DNA of 64,000 nucleotides from Mycolicibacterium sp. BiH015. Its GTDB lineage: Bacteria; Actinomycetota; Actinomycetes; Mycobacteriales; Mycobacteriaceae. Shown one piece after another: positions 42,463 to 53,026 of this stretch; position 1 is the stretch's first letter; each line of letters starts with the position of its first letter. The stretch spans positions 372,001 to 436,000 of the forward strand of contig NZ_JAQGCZ010000003.1 of assembly GCF_027706845.1 (NCBI RefSeq). Direction: 5' to 3'. The translations under genes were made by a program, and so were the position numbers. The notes beneath the pieces are model-generated. The model searched no databases and was not told the origin of the DNA. It was given only the letters and a program-made list of their open reading frames with translations.

Positions 42463-43806
42463 GTGAGCGCTCTCGAACAGAGCCGCCACCTCGCCACCGC
42501 CATCCCCGGCCCCAGGTCGTCGGAGTTGATCGCGCGGAAAGGCGCAGCGGTGGCCCGAGGGGTCGGCAACACCATGCCCGTCTACACGGCACGGGCATTC
42601 GGCGGAATCGTCGAGGACGTCGACGGCAACCGCTTGATCGATCTGGGGTCGGGCATCGCCGTCACCACCGTCGGGAACGCGTCCCCCAGGGTCGTCGACG
42701 CGGTGGCAGAGCAGGCGGGCAAGTTCACGCACACCTGCTTCATGGTCACGCCCTACGAGGGCTACGTGGCAGTCGCCGAAGCGCTCAACCGCCTCACCCC
42801 GGGAGACGGCGACAAACGCTCCGCACTGTTCAACTCCGGCTCGGAGGCCGTGGAGAACGCCGTCAAGATCGCCAGGACGTTCACCGGCAAGCAGGCGGTC
42901 GTCGCCTTCGACCACGCCTACCACGGCCGTACGAACTTGACGATGGCGCTGACCGCGAAGTCGATGCCCTACAAGCACGGGTTCGGCCCGTTCGCCCCCG
43001 AGATCTACCGCGCGCCGCTGTCGTATCCGTTCCGCGACGCCGAATTCGGCGGCAAGGAACTGGCCACCGACGGCGAACTCGCCGCGCGTCGCGCAATCAG
43101 CGTGATGGACAAGCAGATCGGCGCGGACAATCTGGCCGCGGTGATCATCGAACCGATCCAGGGCGAAGGCGGCTTCATTGTCCCCGCCGAGGGCTTCCTG
43201 CCGACGCTGCTGGGCTGGTGCCGCGCCAACGACGTCGTGTTCATCGCCGACGAGGTACAGACCGGGTTCGCACGCACGGGCGCCTGGTTCGCCTGCGAGC
43301 ACGAAGGAATCGTCCCCGACCTGATCGTCACCGCGAAAGGCATCGCCGACGGTCTGCCACTGTCGGCCGTCACGGGTCGCGCCGACATCATGGACGCACC
43401 GCATGTCAGCGGCCTCGGCGGCACCTACGGCGGAAATCCGATCGCGTGCGCGGCCGCGCTGGCCACCATCGAGACGATCGAGACCGACGGACTGGTCGCG
43501 CGTGCCGCACAGATCGAGTCGCTGATGAAGGACAAGCTCGGCCGGATGCAGGCCGAAGACGATCGCATCGGCGACGTCCGCGGCCGCGGCGCGATGATCG
43601 CCGTCGAAGTGGTCAAACCCGGCACGACGGAACCCGACGCGGAGCTGACCAAACAGCTCAGCACCGCTGCGCACCAGGCCGGCGTGATCGTGCTGACCTG
43701 TGGCACCTTCGGCAACGTGCTGCGTTTCCTGCCGCCGCTGGCGATCAGCGACGAGCTCCTGCTGGAAGGTCTGGAGGTCCTCGAACTCCTTCTCCGCGAC
43801 CTCTGA
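42463..43806 (+). CDS. gabT: 4-aminobutyrate--2-oxoglutarate transaminase
   Basis: 447 residues from GTG with AAGGAGG upstream; the frame is open 27 codons further. Class III PLP aminotransferase: GGIVEDVDGNRLIDLGSGIAVTTVGNASPRVV, NSGSEAVENAVKIAR, FDHAYHGRTNLTMALTAK, the PLP-binding FIADEVQTGFARTG, and ITVTAKGIADGLPLSAV with the Schiff-base Lys. It converts GABA and 2-oxoglutarate to succinate semialdehyde and glutamate. The next gene, 14 bp on, is an aldehyde dehydrogenase. Matches Rv2589. A palindrome upstream suggests substrate-responsive control. Confidence 0.95.
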   Translation: MSALEQSRHLATAIPGPRSSELIARKGAAVARGVGNTMPVYTARAFGGIVEDVDGNRLIDLGSGIAVTTVGNASPRVVDAVAEQAGKFTHTCFMVTPYEGYVAVAEALNRLTPGDGDKRSALFNSGSEAVENAVKIARTFTGKQAVVAFDHAYHGRTNLTMALTAKSMPYKHGFGPFAPEIYRAPLSYPFRDAEFGGKELATDGELAARRAISVMDKQIGADNLAAVIIEPIQGEGGFIVPAEGFLPTLLGWCRANDVVFIADEVQTGFARTGAWFACEHEGIVPDLIVTAKGIADGLPLSAVTGRADIMDAPHVSGLGGTYGGNPIACAAALATIETIETDGLVARAAQIESLMKDKLGRMQAEDDRIGDVRGRGAMIAVEVVKPGTTEPDAELTKQLSTAAHQAGVIVLTCGTFGNVLRFLPPLAISDELLLEGLEVLELLLRDL

Positions 43807-43820
43807 GGAAGGCATCTGCC

Positions 43821-45254
43821 ATGACCACGGTCAAGAACTTCATCGGCGGTGAGCTCGTGGACTCGACCAGCGGGGCGACCATGCCGCTGGTCGACCCGAG
43901 CACCGGCGAGCAATACGGCACCGCCCCCGTGTCCAACGAGCAGGACATCGACAACGCCTACGCGGCCGCGGCGACCGCCTTCAAGGATTGGAAGAAGACA
44001 ACACCGTCGCAGCGGCAGAAGGCACTGCTCGATTTCGCCGACGAAGTCGAGAAGGCCGCCGGCGAGCTGGTGGCAGCGGAGGGCAAGAACACCGGGAAGC
44101 CAAATCACGTCACCGCGGCCGAAGAGATTCCGCCGATGATCGACCAGATCCGGTTCTTCGCCGGGGCCGCTCGGGTGCTGGAGGGCAAATCGGCCGGCGA
44201 GTACATGGCCGACCACACGTCATGGATCCGGCGCGAGCCGGTCGGAGTCATCGGCCAGGTGGCCCCGTGGAATTACCCGATGATGATGGCCATCTGGAAG
44301 ATCTGTCCTGCCATCGCGGCGGGCAACACCGTGGTCATCAAGCCGAGTGACACCACCCCGGTGACGACGGTGATGCTCGCCGAACTGGCGGCCAAACACC
44401 TTCCGGCCGGTGTGCTCAACGTCGTCATCGGCGATCGCGTCACGGGAGCCAACCTGGTTTCCCACCCCACGCCTGCAATGGTGGCGATCACCGGATCCGT
44501 CGCCGCGGGCAAGGCCGTCGCGGTCAGCGCAGGCGGCAACCTCAAGCGCACACACCTTGAGCTCGGCGGGAAAGCGCCGGTGATCGTGTTCCACGACGCC
44601 GACCTGGGCGCGGCCGCCGAGGGAATAGCCACCGCCGCGTACTTCAACGCAGGCCAGGACTGCACCGCCGCCACCCGGGTGCTGGCGTCGGGGTCGATCG
44701 CTGCCGACCTGACCGCCGCGCTGGCCGAGCAGGCCAAGGCCGCGACGACGACATTCGGGCGCGCCGCCGACGACGAAGACGCCTGGGTTCCGCCGGTCAA
44801 CAACGTCAACCAGATGGAGCGGGTGCTGTCGTTCCTCACCGACGTCCCGTCCCACGCCACCGTCGCGGTCGGCGGTAATCGTCAGGGCGACAAAGGTTTT
44901 TACGTGGAGCCCACGGTGATCGGCGGCCTGCACCAAGAAGACCGGCTGATCCAGCAGGAGATCTTCGGACCGGTCATCACCGTGCAGTCGTTCAGCGACG
45001 AGGAGCAGGCCGTCGAATACGCCAACGGTGTCGAGTATGCGCTGGCATCCTCGGTGTGGACCAAGGACGTGTCCCGCGCACTGCGCGTCTCCAACGCACT
45101 GGATTTCGGGTGCGTATGGATCAACACCCACATCCCACTCGTGGCGGAGATGCCACACGGGGGATTCAAGTCGTCGGGCCACGGCAAGGATCTGTCGATG
45201 TACGGGCTGGAGGACTACACCCGCATCAAACACGTGATGGCCTATACGGGTTGA
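43821..45254 (+). CDS. Aldehyde dehydrogenase (γ-aminobutyraldehyde dehydrogenase-like)
   Basis: 477 residues from ATG. NAD(P)-dependent aldehyde dehydrogenase: GVIGQVAPWNYPMMMAIWKICPAIAAGNTVVIKPSD (cofactor site), LELGGKAPVIVFHDADL with the general-base Glu, FNAGQDCTAATRVLA with the catalytic Cys, QEIFGPVITVQ, and MPHGGFKSSGHGKDLSMYGLEDYTRIKHV at the end. The sequence (DCTAATR, SMYGLEDYTRIKHVM) is closer to aminobutyraldehyde dehydrogenases (PatD/PuuC-like) than to succinate semialdehyde dehydrogenase. Following gabT it suggests a polyamine/GABA route: putrescine-derived aldehyde to GABA, then GABA to succinate semialdehyde. Confidence 0.9.
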   Translation: MTTVKNFIGGELVDSTSGATMPLVDPSTGEQYGTAPVSNEQDIDNAYAAAATAFKDWKKTTPSQRQKALLDFADEVEKAAGELVAAEGKNTGKPNHVTAAEEIPPMIDQIRFFAGAARVLEGKSAGEYMADHTSWIRREPVGVIGQVAPWNYPMMMAIWKICPAIAAGNTVVIKPSDTTPVTTVMLAELAAKHLPAGVLNVVIGDRVTGANLVSHPTPAMVAITGSVAAGKAVAVSAGGNLKRTHLELGGKAPVIVFHDADLGAAAEGIATAAYFNAGQDCTAATRVLASGSIAADLTAALAEQAKAATTTFGRAADDEDAWVPPVNNVNQMERVLSFLTDVPSHATVAVGGNRQGDKGFYVEPTVIGGLHQEDRLIQQEIFGPVITVQSFSDEEQAVEYANGVEYALASSVWTKDVSRALRVSNALDFGCVWINTHIPLVAEMPHGGFKSSGHGKDLSMYGLEDYTRIKHVMAYTG

Positions 45255-45591
45255 GTGGCTCCGACTCCAATTATTTGTGCGACTTATCTGTGCGACAACG
45301 GGATTGGCGGTTCGCTGCAGGATGGTCCGGTCCGGTGGGCATGGGGTGACCTTCGGCGGACGCGCCGATCCGTGCGGCGGCTGCTCGATCACCTCGCCCC
45401 GGGAGTCTCGAAGCCAGCCAATACTGCACGCTGCCGTCCGTAACAGAATCAGCAATGTATGTCCATTATCAGAAAATGACGTCTTTGCAGTTAGAGGCAG
45501 TCCAAGCATCGACTGAATTGACAGCAGCGAAGGGAAAGCTGAGCATTTTGGTCGAGTAGACAGCCTTTTGGCTAACGGATAACCTGCTCGC
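45255..45591. other. Intergenic region before the diguanylate cyclase
   Basis: No gene is supported. It has a direct repeat TGTGCGAC at 45276-45283 and 45289-45296 (13-bp period) just after the dehydrogenase, and is more A+T-rich than its surroundings from about 45420 on, with AATTGACAG at 45517-45525 as a possible -35. Promoter for gene 45592 probably lies here. Confidence 0.4.
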
Positions 45592-46683
45592 GTGAGGCGC
45601 GGTATAGACCAGTGGTGGCGGTCACCGGACCATCACCGGCTGATGACCGCATATCTCGCGAAGCGGCGCCTGCAGCCCGCCGTCCAACTGCTGATGGCCG
45701 CCGGAACCGCCGCCTACGGGGCGGCAGCGACAGCCATGCTGTTCAGTCCGGACGGACCGACAGGTCAGCCCGCCGTCGCGGCGTGTATCACCGTGGCGGT
45801 GTCATCCGCGCTCATCGCCGCGTACTGGGTCCGGCGATGGCCCACCCTTCGAGCGTCGATCGCCATCGTCGTGCTCTCGCTGACGGGCTTGGCCCTCGTC
45901 TGCCTCGCCCAGTCCGGCCCGGAGGCGGGCCTGCTGGGTTCCACAGGTTTCGCCGTGCTTGCCGGCTATGTGGCGTTCGTCCACAGCGCACGACTACTTG
46001 CCGTCGTCATCGCCGCCGCTGTCGCCACCGTTTCGGTCTGTATCGCCAGGCTCGCGCTTGCCGGAGACATTGCGATGGCGCTCAGCATCGTTCCGGTCGC
46101 GCTGGTGGCACTGGTGATACTCCCCTTCGCCGGGCAACTCCTGGCGCGTCTGCTCGGCGCCGACGCCCACCATTCCGACACCGACGCACTCACAGGCTTG
46201 CTGAACCGGCGTGGATTTCACAGCGCCGCAACCGAACTCGCGGCACGGCTGGCACGCACGCCCGGAGGGCGCCTCACGATCGCCATCGTCGACCTGGATC
46301 ACTTCAAGGCGATCAACGACACGCTGGGCCACCTCGCGGGCGATCAGATCCTGGTCGAAGTCGGCGCGGCATTGCTGGCCGCCGCCGACGACAATGCGCT
46401 GGTGGTCCGATTCGGAGGCGAGGAATTCCTCGTCGCCGAAGTGCAGTCCTGCGCGCGAGACGATCTCGGCAGCCGGCTTGTCGCCGCATTCGACGATGCG
46501 AAGCTCGGGGTCACGGCGAGCGTCGGCGTCGACAACGTACGGCGTCTGCCCACGGATCCGGAGCAGCTGCGGGTCACACTCGACCGGCTGCTCACGTCCG
46601 CCGACAACGCCATGTACGCCGCCAAACGCGCCGGCGGGAACGCAGTGTGTCACGCGGGGGCCCGCGATACCGCGGCGGCGTGA
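45592..46683 (+). CDS. Membrane diguanylate cyclase (GGDEF)
   Basis: 363 residues from GTG. The N-terminal half holds about six hydrophobic helices (LLMAAGTAAYGAAATAMLF to ALVALVILPFAGQLLA). The C-terminal half is a GGDEF domain: DALTGLLNRRGFHSA, IAIVDLDHFKAINDTLGHLAGDQIL, the active-site RFGGEEFLVAE, and SADNAMYAAKRAGGN. It makes c-di-GMP from two GTP. The inhibitory I-site RxxD, five residues before GGEEF, reads DNAL-like here and is absent. There is no EAL domain. Stands alone between GABA genes and a P450-like fragment; the signal sensed by the membrane part is unknown. Confidence 0.93.
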   Translation: MRRGIDQWWRSPDHHRLMTAYLAKRRLQPAVQLLMAAGTAAYGAAATAMLFSPDGPTGQPAVAACITVAVSSALIAAYWVRRWPTLRASIAIVVLSLTGLALVCLAQSGPEAGLLGSTGFAVLAGYVAFVHSARLLAVVIAAAVATVSVCIARLALAGDIAMALSIVPVALVALVILPFAGQLLARLLGADAHHSDTDALTGLLNRRGFHSAATELAARLARTPGGRLTIAIVDLDHFKAINDTLGHLAGDQILVEVGAALLAAADDNALVVRFGGEEFLVAEVQSCARDDLGSRLVAAFDDAKLGVTASVGVDNVRRLPTDPEQLRVTLDRLLTSADNAMYAAKRAGGNAVCHAGARDTAAA

Positions 46684-46687
46684 ACCC

Positions 46688-47047
46688 CTACGACGACATC
46701 AGCAGACCGACGACGATCGCCCTGAGCTCATCAGAGTTCAGGCCGCGACCGCCGGCCTCGAATAGCACGAGATCAGACACCAGGTCCTCACCGGGGCGAT
46801 GACACCGATCGGCGACCAGGACATCGACGTAGGCGCCGAGCGCTTCGGCCGCTCGAGTGTCCGGTATGTCCAACCTCCGCGCGATCGACAGCCAGTCCCC
46901 GGGGGGCACACCGAGCGCGACAAGAATCCCGTACAACCGTTCACCCAGGACGATGACCGCGGGATCGTCGTCCACGGTGTCGGGCAGTCGCGCGGCGAGC
47001 ATGCGCGGCACCGTGTCCAGATCGACGTTCATGTCGCTTCCCGCCAT
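46688..47047 (-). CDS. Small protein resembling the central part of cytochromes P450
   Basis: 119 residues (an internal ATG at 47032 would give 114). The text VALGVPPGDWLSIARRLDIPD, YVDVLVADRCHRPGEDLVSDLVLFEAGGRGLNSDELRAIVVGLLMSS resembles helices F to I of actinobacterial P450s (typical: GVPxxD...aYlaelvaaRRaepgdDLlsaLv...LsedEL.a...LLL.AG), but it stops where the I-helix A/G-x-x-T follows and lacks the heme-binding Cys. It starts and stops cleanly, so it may be a retained domain rather than a fresh truncation. Cannot be an active P450. Gap to the cyclase gene is 4 bp, convergent. Confidence 0.6.
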   Translation of the reverse strand: MAGSDMNVDLDTVPRMLAARLPDTVDDDPAVIVLGERLYGILVALGVPPGDWLSIARRLDIPDTRAAEALGAYVDVLVADRCHRPGEDLVSDLVLFEAGGRGLNSDELRAIVVGLLMSS

Positions 47048-47358
47048 CTCTCCACGCTAACGCTCCCTGGCCTTCGACTGCTGCCGCGCTCCGGCAACGC
47101 CGGTCACCAAAAGCGTTCTACACCAAAGGGTTTGCCAACACCAACGGGTTCCTGATGGCGAGCTCACGTGTCCAACGACACATCGGGGTGCCCCAGCGAC
47201 GGTGGTCACAGCCGAACATCCTGTTGCCCAACATCTTCACAGCGTATTGACAGCCCATGCCCGCCTTTTCGCGGAATACCTTGGTGTGACGCAACGTAGC
47301 AATTGCTAGGCGCGACGTTGCGCCCCAATTTCCTACTAATTGTTTTCGAGGAGGCATC
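47048..47358. other. Intergenic region with nested palindrome upstream of car
   Basis: No gene is supported. Arms CGCAACGT (47290-47297) and ACGTTGCG (47315-47322) enclose a second palindrome AGCAATTGCT (47298-47307). TTGACA at 47247-47252 could be a -35. The palindrome lies 37-69 bp before the car start, a fitting place for an operator. GGAGG precedes the ATG. Confidence 0.5.
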
Positions 47359-50300
47359 ATGTCGACTCGCGAGGATCGCCTCGAGCGCCGCATCGCCGAT
47401 TTGTATTCCACCGATCGTCAGTTCGCACAAGCCGCACCCGACACCACCATCGCCGCCGCCATCGACGCACCGGACATCACGCTCCCGTCGATCGTCCAGA
47501 CTGTGCTCGACGGATACGCCGATCGACCTGCCCTGGGGCAGCGTGAGATTCGGTTCGTCACCGATTCGACCACGGGACGCACATCCGCACAGCTGCTGCC
47601 CTCTTTTCAGACGCTGAGCTACGCCGAGTTGTCACACCGCGCACACGCCCTCGCTGCGGCCCTCACCGACGTGCACCCCGGCGACCGTGTCGCATTGCTG
47701 GGCTTCACCAGCGTCGACTACGCCACCATCGACATCGGCTTGATCCTTCGGGGCGCGGTGTCCGTGCCGCTGCAGACCGCGTCGCCGGTGACCGCCTTGC
47801 GGCCCATCATCACCGAGACCGAGCCTGTCGTGATCGCCTCGTCCGTCGACTACGTCGACGACGCGATCGACCTCGCCATGGCGGCACCGACCGTCACCCG
47901 CATCGTTGTCTTCGACTATCTCGAGCAGGTCGACGACCACCGCGACGCCCTCACGCAAGCGCGCGGGCGCCTCGACCGCAGCGGCAGCGCGATCACGGTG
48001 GAGACGCTGTCCGACGTCATCGCCCGAGGCTCATCGCCTGTGCAGGCACAACCGTCCCCCGGCGCGGACACGCTGGCGCTGCTGATCTACACCTCCGGCA
48101 GTACCGGAACCCCCAAGGGCGCGATATACACGCAGCGCATGGTCTCCAACGCATGGCGGCCGTCGGGGCGTGCACGTTGGGGGGACCACGGAGCCGACCC
48201 GTCGATCACGCTGAACTTCATGCCGATGAGCCATGTCATGGGCCGCATGCAGCTCTACGGCACGCTCGGATCAGGTGGCACAGCGTATTTCGCTGCCAGA
48301 AGCGATCTTTCGACGTTCCTGGAAGATCTGGCGCTGGTTCGGCCCACCCAGCTGTCTTTCGTGCCGAGAATCTGGGACACCATCTACGCAGAGGTCGCAA
48401 AGGAGGTCGACAGCCGCAGCGCGCCCGAATCCGAGATCTACGCCGAACTACGCCAGAGCCTGCTCGGCGGCCGCTATGTGACCGCCCTGTCGGGTTCGGC
48501 GCCGTTGTCGGCGGAGATGAAACGGTTCGTCGAGGACCTGCTGGATCTGCATCTGGTCGACGGCTACGGCTCGACCGAGGCGGGCGCGGTCTTTGTCGAC
48601 GGGCAGGTACAGCGCCCGCCGGTGATCGACTACAAATTGGTCGACGTCCCCGACCTCGGCTACTTCCGCACCGATCGACCCCACCCGCGCGGAGAGCTTC
48701 TGGTCAAGTCGGAGAGCCTCTTCCCGGGTTACTACAAGCGGCCCGAAGTGACGGCCGAGATGTTCGACGAGGACGGGTACTACCGCACCGGCGACATTGT
48801 CGCCGAGACCGGGCCCGATCAGCTGGTTTATCTCGACCGGCGCAACAACGTCCTGAAGCTCTCGCAGGGCGAGTTCGTCACCGTCTCCAGACTCGAAGCC
48901 GTCTTCGGCGACAGCCCCTGGATCCACCAGATATACGTCTACGGCAACAGCTCCCGCCCCTACCTGCTCGCCGTGGTCGTGCCGACCGAGGCGGCGCTGG
49001 CGCACGACGACGTGCAGGCACTCATCAGCGAATCCCTGCAGAACGTGGCCAAGACGGCGGGCCTGCAGTCCTACGAGATCCCGCGCGACTTTCTCTTGGA
49101 GACCACGCCGTTCACGCTCGAGAACGGTTTGCTGACCGGTATCCGCAAGCTGGCACGGCCCAAGCTCAAGGAGCGCTATGCCGACCGGCTCGAAACGCTG
49201 TACTCCGAGCTTGCCGAAGGGCAGGCCGAAGAGCTTCGCGCGCTGCGTCTTGCGGGAGCCGACCGGCCGGCACTGGAATCGGTGAGCCGCGCCGCGGGTG
49301 CGCTACTGGGCACCTCGGCGGGTGACCTGCGACCCGACGCGCACTTCACCGATCTCGGTGGGGACTCGTTGTCCGCGTTGACTTTTGCGAACCTCCTTCA
49401 CGACATCTTCGGTGTCGAGGTCCCCGTCGGGGTCATCGTCAGCCCCGCGACCGACCTTCGAACGCTGGCCGAATACATCGAAGCGGAACGGGAGAACCGC
49501 TCGACGCGGCCTACTTTCGCGTCGGTGCACGGCCACGGCGCCACGGAGGTGCACGCCCGCGACCTGACGCTCGACAAGTTCATCGACGCGAAAACCCTCG
49601 CAGAGGCAGCGGGATTGCCCGGTCCGAGAAGCGAGGTGCGCACTGTCCTGCTCACCGGGGCGACGGGATTCCTCGGGCGTTACCTGGCACTGGAATGGCT
49701 GGAGCGGCTCTCCATCGTCGGCGGTACGTTGATCTGCCTCGTCCGCGCGAAAGATGATGCCGCCGCGCGTGATCGGCTCGACCGCACATTCGACAGCGGT
49801 GATCCTCGACTCTTGGAGCATTACCGGCAATTGGCCGATGGTCATCTTGAGGTGATCGCGGGTGACAAGGGCGAGCCAGACCTCGGACTCGACCAGCAGA
49901 CGTGGCAGCGGCTCGCCGATACCGTCGACCTCATCGTCGATCCCGCGGCTCTGGTCAACCACGTGCTGCCCTACAGCCAGCTGTTCGGGCCCAATGCACT
50001 CGGCACTGCCGAGCTGATAAGGCTGGCGCTGACAACGCACCTCAAGCCGTTCGTGTATGTCTCCACCATCGGTGTCGGTGCCGGAATCGAACCCGGACAG
50101 TTCACCGAAGGCGCCGATATCAGGCAGATCAGCGCCACCCGCGCGGTCGACGACAGCTACGCCAACGGCTACGGGAACAGCAAGTGGGCGGGCGAAGTCC
50201 TCCTGCGGGAAGCGCACGATCTGTGCGGACTCCCGGTGGCGGTGTTCCGGTGCGACATGATCCTCGCCGACACGAGTTACGCGGGTCAGTTGAACGTACC

Positions 50301-50841
50301 CGACATGTTCACCCGGCTGATCTTGAGCTTGGTCGCCACGGGCGTGGCGCCGGACTCGTTCTACCAGCTCGACGGGAACGGCCACCGCCAGCGGGCTCAC
50401 TACGACGGTCTCCCAGTCGAATTCATCGCCGAGGCCATTTCCACTCTCGGTGCCGACGTCCGCAATGATTCGGTCACAGGTTTCGAGACCTACCACGTCA
50501 TGAACCCCTACGACGACGGCATCGGCCTCGACGAGTTCGTCGACTGGATCATCGACGCGGGTTACCCGGTCGAGCGGGTGGGCGACTACGCGACGTGGTT
50601 GCACCGATTCACGTTGGCGATCAACGGATTGCCCGACAGGCAGCGGCAGGCTTCACTACTGCCTCTACTGCACAACTACCAGCAGCCGGAGCGTCCGATC
50701 CGTGGCTCTATGGCGCCGACCGACCACTTCCGCGCGGCCGTCCAGGACGCGAAGATCGGCCCCGACAAGGACATCCCGCACATCAGCGAGGCGGTGATCG
50801 TCAAGTACGTGACCGATCTGGGGCTACTCGGTTTGCTCTAG
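47359..50841 (+). CDS. car: Carboxylic acid reductase (FadD9-type)
   Basis: 1160 residues from ATG. Three domains: adenylation (about 1-640; [38 protein letters not shown]), a carrier domain with the phosphopantetheine Ser in [12 protein letters not shown] (about residue 668), and a thioester reductase domain with NADPH-binding [16 protein letters not shown] (about 767), [10 protein letters not shown] and [12 protein letters not shown]. It reduces fatty or aromatic acids to aldehydes with ATP and NADPH; it needs a separate phosphopantetheinyl transferase. The length is right for the family and matches Rv2590 in place. The stop overlaps the convergent membrane protein gene. Confidence 0.96.
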   Translation: MSTREDRLERRIADLYSTDRQFAQAAPDTTIAAAIDAPDITLPSIVQTVLDGYADRPALGQREIRFVTDSTTGRTSAQLLPSFQTLSYAELSHRAHALAAALTDVHPGDRVALLGFTSVDYATIDIGLILRGAVSVPLQTASPVTALRPIITETEPVVIASSVDYVDDAIDLAMAAPTVTRIVVFDYLEQVDDHRDALTQARGRLDRSGSAITVETLSDVIARGSSPVQAQPSPGADTLALLIYTSGSTGTPKGAIYTQRMVSNAWRPSGRARWGDHGADPSITLNFMPMSHVMGRMQLYGTLGSGGTAYFAARSDLSTFLEDLALVRPTQLSFVPRIWDTIYAEVAKEVDSRSAPESEIYAELRQSLLGGRYVTALSGSAPLSAEMKRFVEDLLDLHLVDGYGSTEAGAVFVDGQVQRPPVIDYKLVDVPDLGYFRTDRPHPRGELLVKSESLFPGYYKRPEVTAEMFDEDGYYRTGDIVAETGPDQLVYLDRRNNVLKLSQGEFVTVSRLEAVFGDSPWIHQIYVYGNSSRPYLLAVVVPTEAALAHDDVQALISESLQNVAKTAGLQSYEIPRDFLLETTPFTLENGLLTGIRKLARPKLKERYADRLETLYSELAEGQAEELRALRLAGADRPALESVSRAAGALLGTSAGDLRPDAHFTDLGGDSLSALTFANLLHDIFGVEVPVGVIVSPATDLRTLAEYIEAERENRSTRPTFASVHGHGATEVHARDLTLDKFIDAKTLAEAAGLPGPRSEVRTVLLTGATGFLGRYLALEWLERLSIVGGTLICLVRAKDDAAARDRLDRTFDSGDPRLLEHYRQLADGHLEVIAGDKGEPDLGLDQQTWQRLADTVDLIVDPAALVNHVLPYSQLFGPNALGTAELIRLALTTHLKPFVYVSTIGVGAGIEPGQFTEGADIRQISATRAVDDSYANGYGNSKWAGEVLLREAHDLCGLPVAVFRCDMILADTSYAGQLNVPDMFTRLILSLVATGVAPDSFYQLDGNGHRQRAHYDGLPVEFIAEAISTLGADVRNDSVTGFETYHVMNPYDDGIGLDEFVDWIIDAGYPVERVGDYATWLHRFTLAINGLPDRQRQASLLPLLHNYQQPERPIRGSMAPTDHFRAAVQDAKIGPDKDIPHISEAVIVKYVTDLGLLGLL

Positions 50842-51479
50842 ATGGGCAACTTGTCCCGCATGCGCCGGCGGCGACGCCCGAACAGCGTAGGCCGCCGGCG
50901 TTCCACGGGCTCTGTCGCTGCGTCGGGCTGATCCCACGTGGCCGGCTGGTGCGTCGGCACGGGATCTACGGTCTGAGTGTGCGCCTCGCGATAGGCGATA
51001 TCGCGCACGGAGCGCACCGACAGTCGGCCGGCCGCCAGCGCGCCGAGGAACACGATGAGCGCTCCGAGCCCGGAGAAGTACGAGAGCTCGAGCCACACCC
51101 GCTGCGCCTCGGTCGCAGCCACCGGCTGGCCGGCGTCGCCGAGCCCCAGCGGACCCGCCACGGCGCGCCCGACCACGAACCAGGCGCCTGCGGCCACCGC
51201 GAGCCAGCTGCCGAGCATGGCCGTGGCGCGATTACGGGATACGAACATCAACAGACCGCCGACAACGGCGACCAGCCCCGGCAATACCTGCAGCCAGCCG
51301 CGGCCCATCGTCCACGCCCACGGGCGGTCGGGGCTGAATGCGAAATCGAAAAGCGGGCCGATGAACGGGACGAGTGCGCCCCAAATTCCCAACAGCACGA
51401 CGAGCAGCCCGCTGACCGCGCCTCGGCTGCGCGGAATCTGCATGGAGCCCCGGTGCGCCCGGGTCGGTGTGTCAACCAT
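50838..51479 (-). CDS. Hypothetical four-helix membrane protein
   Basis: 213 residues from ATG with GAGGAGGAA upstream. Not recognised. Residues 1-20 are basic; four hydrophobic helices follow ([83 protein letters not shown]), then a cytoplasmic tail with [16 protein letters not shown]. Between helices two and four the WTMGRGWLQ and GPLGLGDAG parts face outward. It overlaps the car stop by 4 bp and is 73 bp downstream of the DUF1304 gene on the same strand, so they may be co-transcribed. Confidence 0.8.
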   Translation of the reverse strand: MVDTPTRAHRGSMQIPRSRGAVSGLLVVLLGIWGALVPFIGPLFDFAFSPDRPWAWTMGRGWLQVLPGLVAVVGGLLMFVSRNRATAMLGSWLAVAAGAWFVVGRAVAGPLGLGDAGQPVAATEAQRVWLELSYFSGLGALIVFLGALAAGRLSVRSVRDIAYREAHTQTVDPVPTHQPATWDQPDAATEPVERRRPTLFGRRRRRMRDKLPI

Positions 51480-51552
51480 GGTTCCTCCTCAACAAGGTGC
51501 ACAGCGAGTACCCAGGCACTCGTTGGGGTAACCGGCGGCGCCTCGGCGCGCG

Positions 51553-51939
51553 CTACCCGACCAGCCCGATCACGACCAGCAGGATCGCGACGAGCGGCAA
51601 TACTCCTTGGGTGACGGCGGCGCGGGCCTTGTCGCGGGCCGACGCCAACAGCACGACTGCGGCCGCGAGCATAGACCCAGCGCCGGCGAACACCAGCGCG
51701 ACCCCGACGGCCACGGCACCGGTGAATGCGGCGATGACGCCGATGATCGTGACGATGCCCAGGAACAGGTTGTAGAAACCCTGGTTGAACGCGAGCAGCT
51801 TCGTGGCCTGGGCTTCGTCCTCGGTCATGCCGAACACGGCCCTGGTCCGCGGCGAGGTCCATGTCACGGACTCCATCACGAAGATGTAGCCGTGCAGCAC
51901 GGCCGCAAGCAGCGCCACGATCAGCCCGGTCGTCAGCAT
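51553..51939 (-). CDS. DUF1304 family membrane protein
   Basis: 128 residues from ATG. DUF1304: N-terminal helix LIVALLAAVLHGYIFVMESVTW, TRAVFGMTEDEAQATKLLAFNQGFYNLFLGIVTIIGV, and two further helices (VGVALVFAGAGSMLAAAVVLLAS, VLPLVAILLVVIGLVG). The HxYIFxxE and NQGxYNLFL patterns are diagnostic for the family. Function unknown. It lies 16 bp upstream of nothing on its strand but directly after ruvB (stop at 51956), in the same direction, so it may be transcribed with ruvCAB. Confidence 0.88.
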   Translation of the reverse strand: MLTTGLIVALLAAVLHGYIFVMESVTWTSPRTRAVFGMTEDEAQATKLLAFNQGFYNLFLGIVTIIGVIAAFTGAVAVGVALVFAGAGSMLAAAVVLLASARDKARAAVTQGVLPLVAILLVVIGLVG

Positions 51940-51955
51940 GGATCCTCCTGTCGTG

Positions 51956-53023
51956 TCAGTCGAACAACCCGACCTGGCCGAGACCCCCTGCCCCGGCCGG
52001 CGGTGTCATCCCCAGATGCGTCCACGCCTGCGCGGTGGCGACGCGGCCGCGCGGCGTGCGCGCGATCATGCCGGCACGTACGAGGAACGGCTCGCACACC
52101 TCCTCCACCGTCGTCGCCTCTTCGCCGACGGCTACCGCCAGGGTCGACACACCCACCGGCCCGCCGCCGAAACTGCGCGTCAGCGCCGACAGCACCGCCC
52201 GGTCCAGCCGGTCGAGCCCGAGCTCGTCCACGTCGTAGACCTCCAGCGCGTACTTGGCGATGTCGCGTGTGATGACGCCGTCGGCACGCACCTCGGCGTA
52301 GTCACGCACGCGGCGCAACAACCGGTTGGCGATACGCGGCGTACCGCGGGAGCGGCGCGCGATCTCCGCGCCCGCCTCGGCGCCGAGCTCGATACCGAGA
52401 ATGCCGGCCGAGCGGGCCAGCACCCGCTCCAGCTCGACGGGTTCGTAGAAATCCATGTGGGCGGTGAAGCCGAAGCGGTCGCGCAGAGGTCCGGTCAGTG
52501 CACCGGATCGGGTGGTGGCCCCGACGAGTGTGAACGGCGCGACCTCCAGCGGAATCGACGTCGCCCCTGGGCCTTTGCCGACGACCACGTCGACCCGGAA
52601 GTCTTCCATCGCCAGGTACAGCATCTCCTCGGCGGGCCGGGCGATGCGGTGGATCTCGTCGATGAAGAGCACGTCGTGTTCGACCAGGTTCGACAACATC
52701 GCCGCCAGATCTCCGGCCCGCTCGAGCGCGGGGCCGGAGGTGACGCGCAACGAGGTCCCCAATTCGGCGGCGATGATCATCGCCAGCGACGTCTTGCCCA
52801 GCCCGGGTGGCCCGGACAGCAGGATGTGGTCGGGGGTGCCGCCGCGGTTCTTCGCGCCTTCGAGCACGAGTTGCAGCTGTTCACGTACGCGAGGCTGCCC
52901 GATGAACTCCCCCAGCGACCGCGGGCGCAGGCTCGCGTCGATGTCGCCCTCGCCGACCGTCAGCGCCGGTGACATCTCGCGCTCGTCGGCGTCATCTGCC
53001 GCGTCTTCTGAGAACCTGCCCAT
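51956..53023 (-). CDS. ruvB: Holliday junction branch migration ATPase RuvB
   Basis: 355 residues from ATG, 3 bp after ruvA. AAA+ motor: [26 protein letters not shown], Walker [19 protein letters not shown], Walker [20 protein letters not shown], the arginine-finger region, [19 protein letters not shown], and a C-terminal winged helix with [21 protein letters not shown] and [18 protein letters not shown]. Drives branch migration with RuvA. Last gene of ruvC-ruvA-ruvB, under the LexA box at 54220. Confidence 0.97.
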   Translation of the reverse strand: MGRFSEDAADDADEREMSPALTVGEGDIDASLRPRSLGEFIGQPRVREQLQLVLEGAKNRGGTPDHILLSGPPGLGKTSLAMIIAAELGTSLRVTSGPALERAGDLAAMLSNLVEHDVLFIDEIHRIARPAEEMLYLAMEDFRVDVVVGKGPGATSIPLEVAPFTLVGATTRSGALTGPLRDRFGFTAHMDFYEPVELERVLARSAGILGIELGAEAGAEIARRSRGTPRIANRLLRRVRDYAEVRADGVITRDIAKYALEVYDVDELGLDRLDRAVLSALTRSFGGGPVGVSTLAVAVGEEATTVEEVCEPFLVRAGMIARTPRGRVATAQAWTHLGMTPPAGAGGLGQVGLFD

Positions 53024-53026
53024 CCG

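Noticed and set aside
42205..43815. 536-codon open frame on the minus strand
   Set aside because: Antisense to gabT with no recognisable domain or start signal.
45276..45296. Direct repeat TGTGCGAC x2 as an operator
   Set aside because: It follows a gene end rather than preceding a start, is 300 bp from the next gene, and eight bases twice is weak evidence.
47206..47430. Minus-strand open frame upstream of car
   Set aside because: It overlaps the car start and the palindrome and has no recognisable content.
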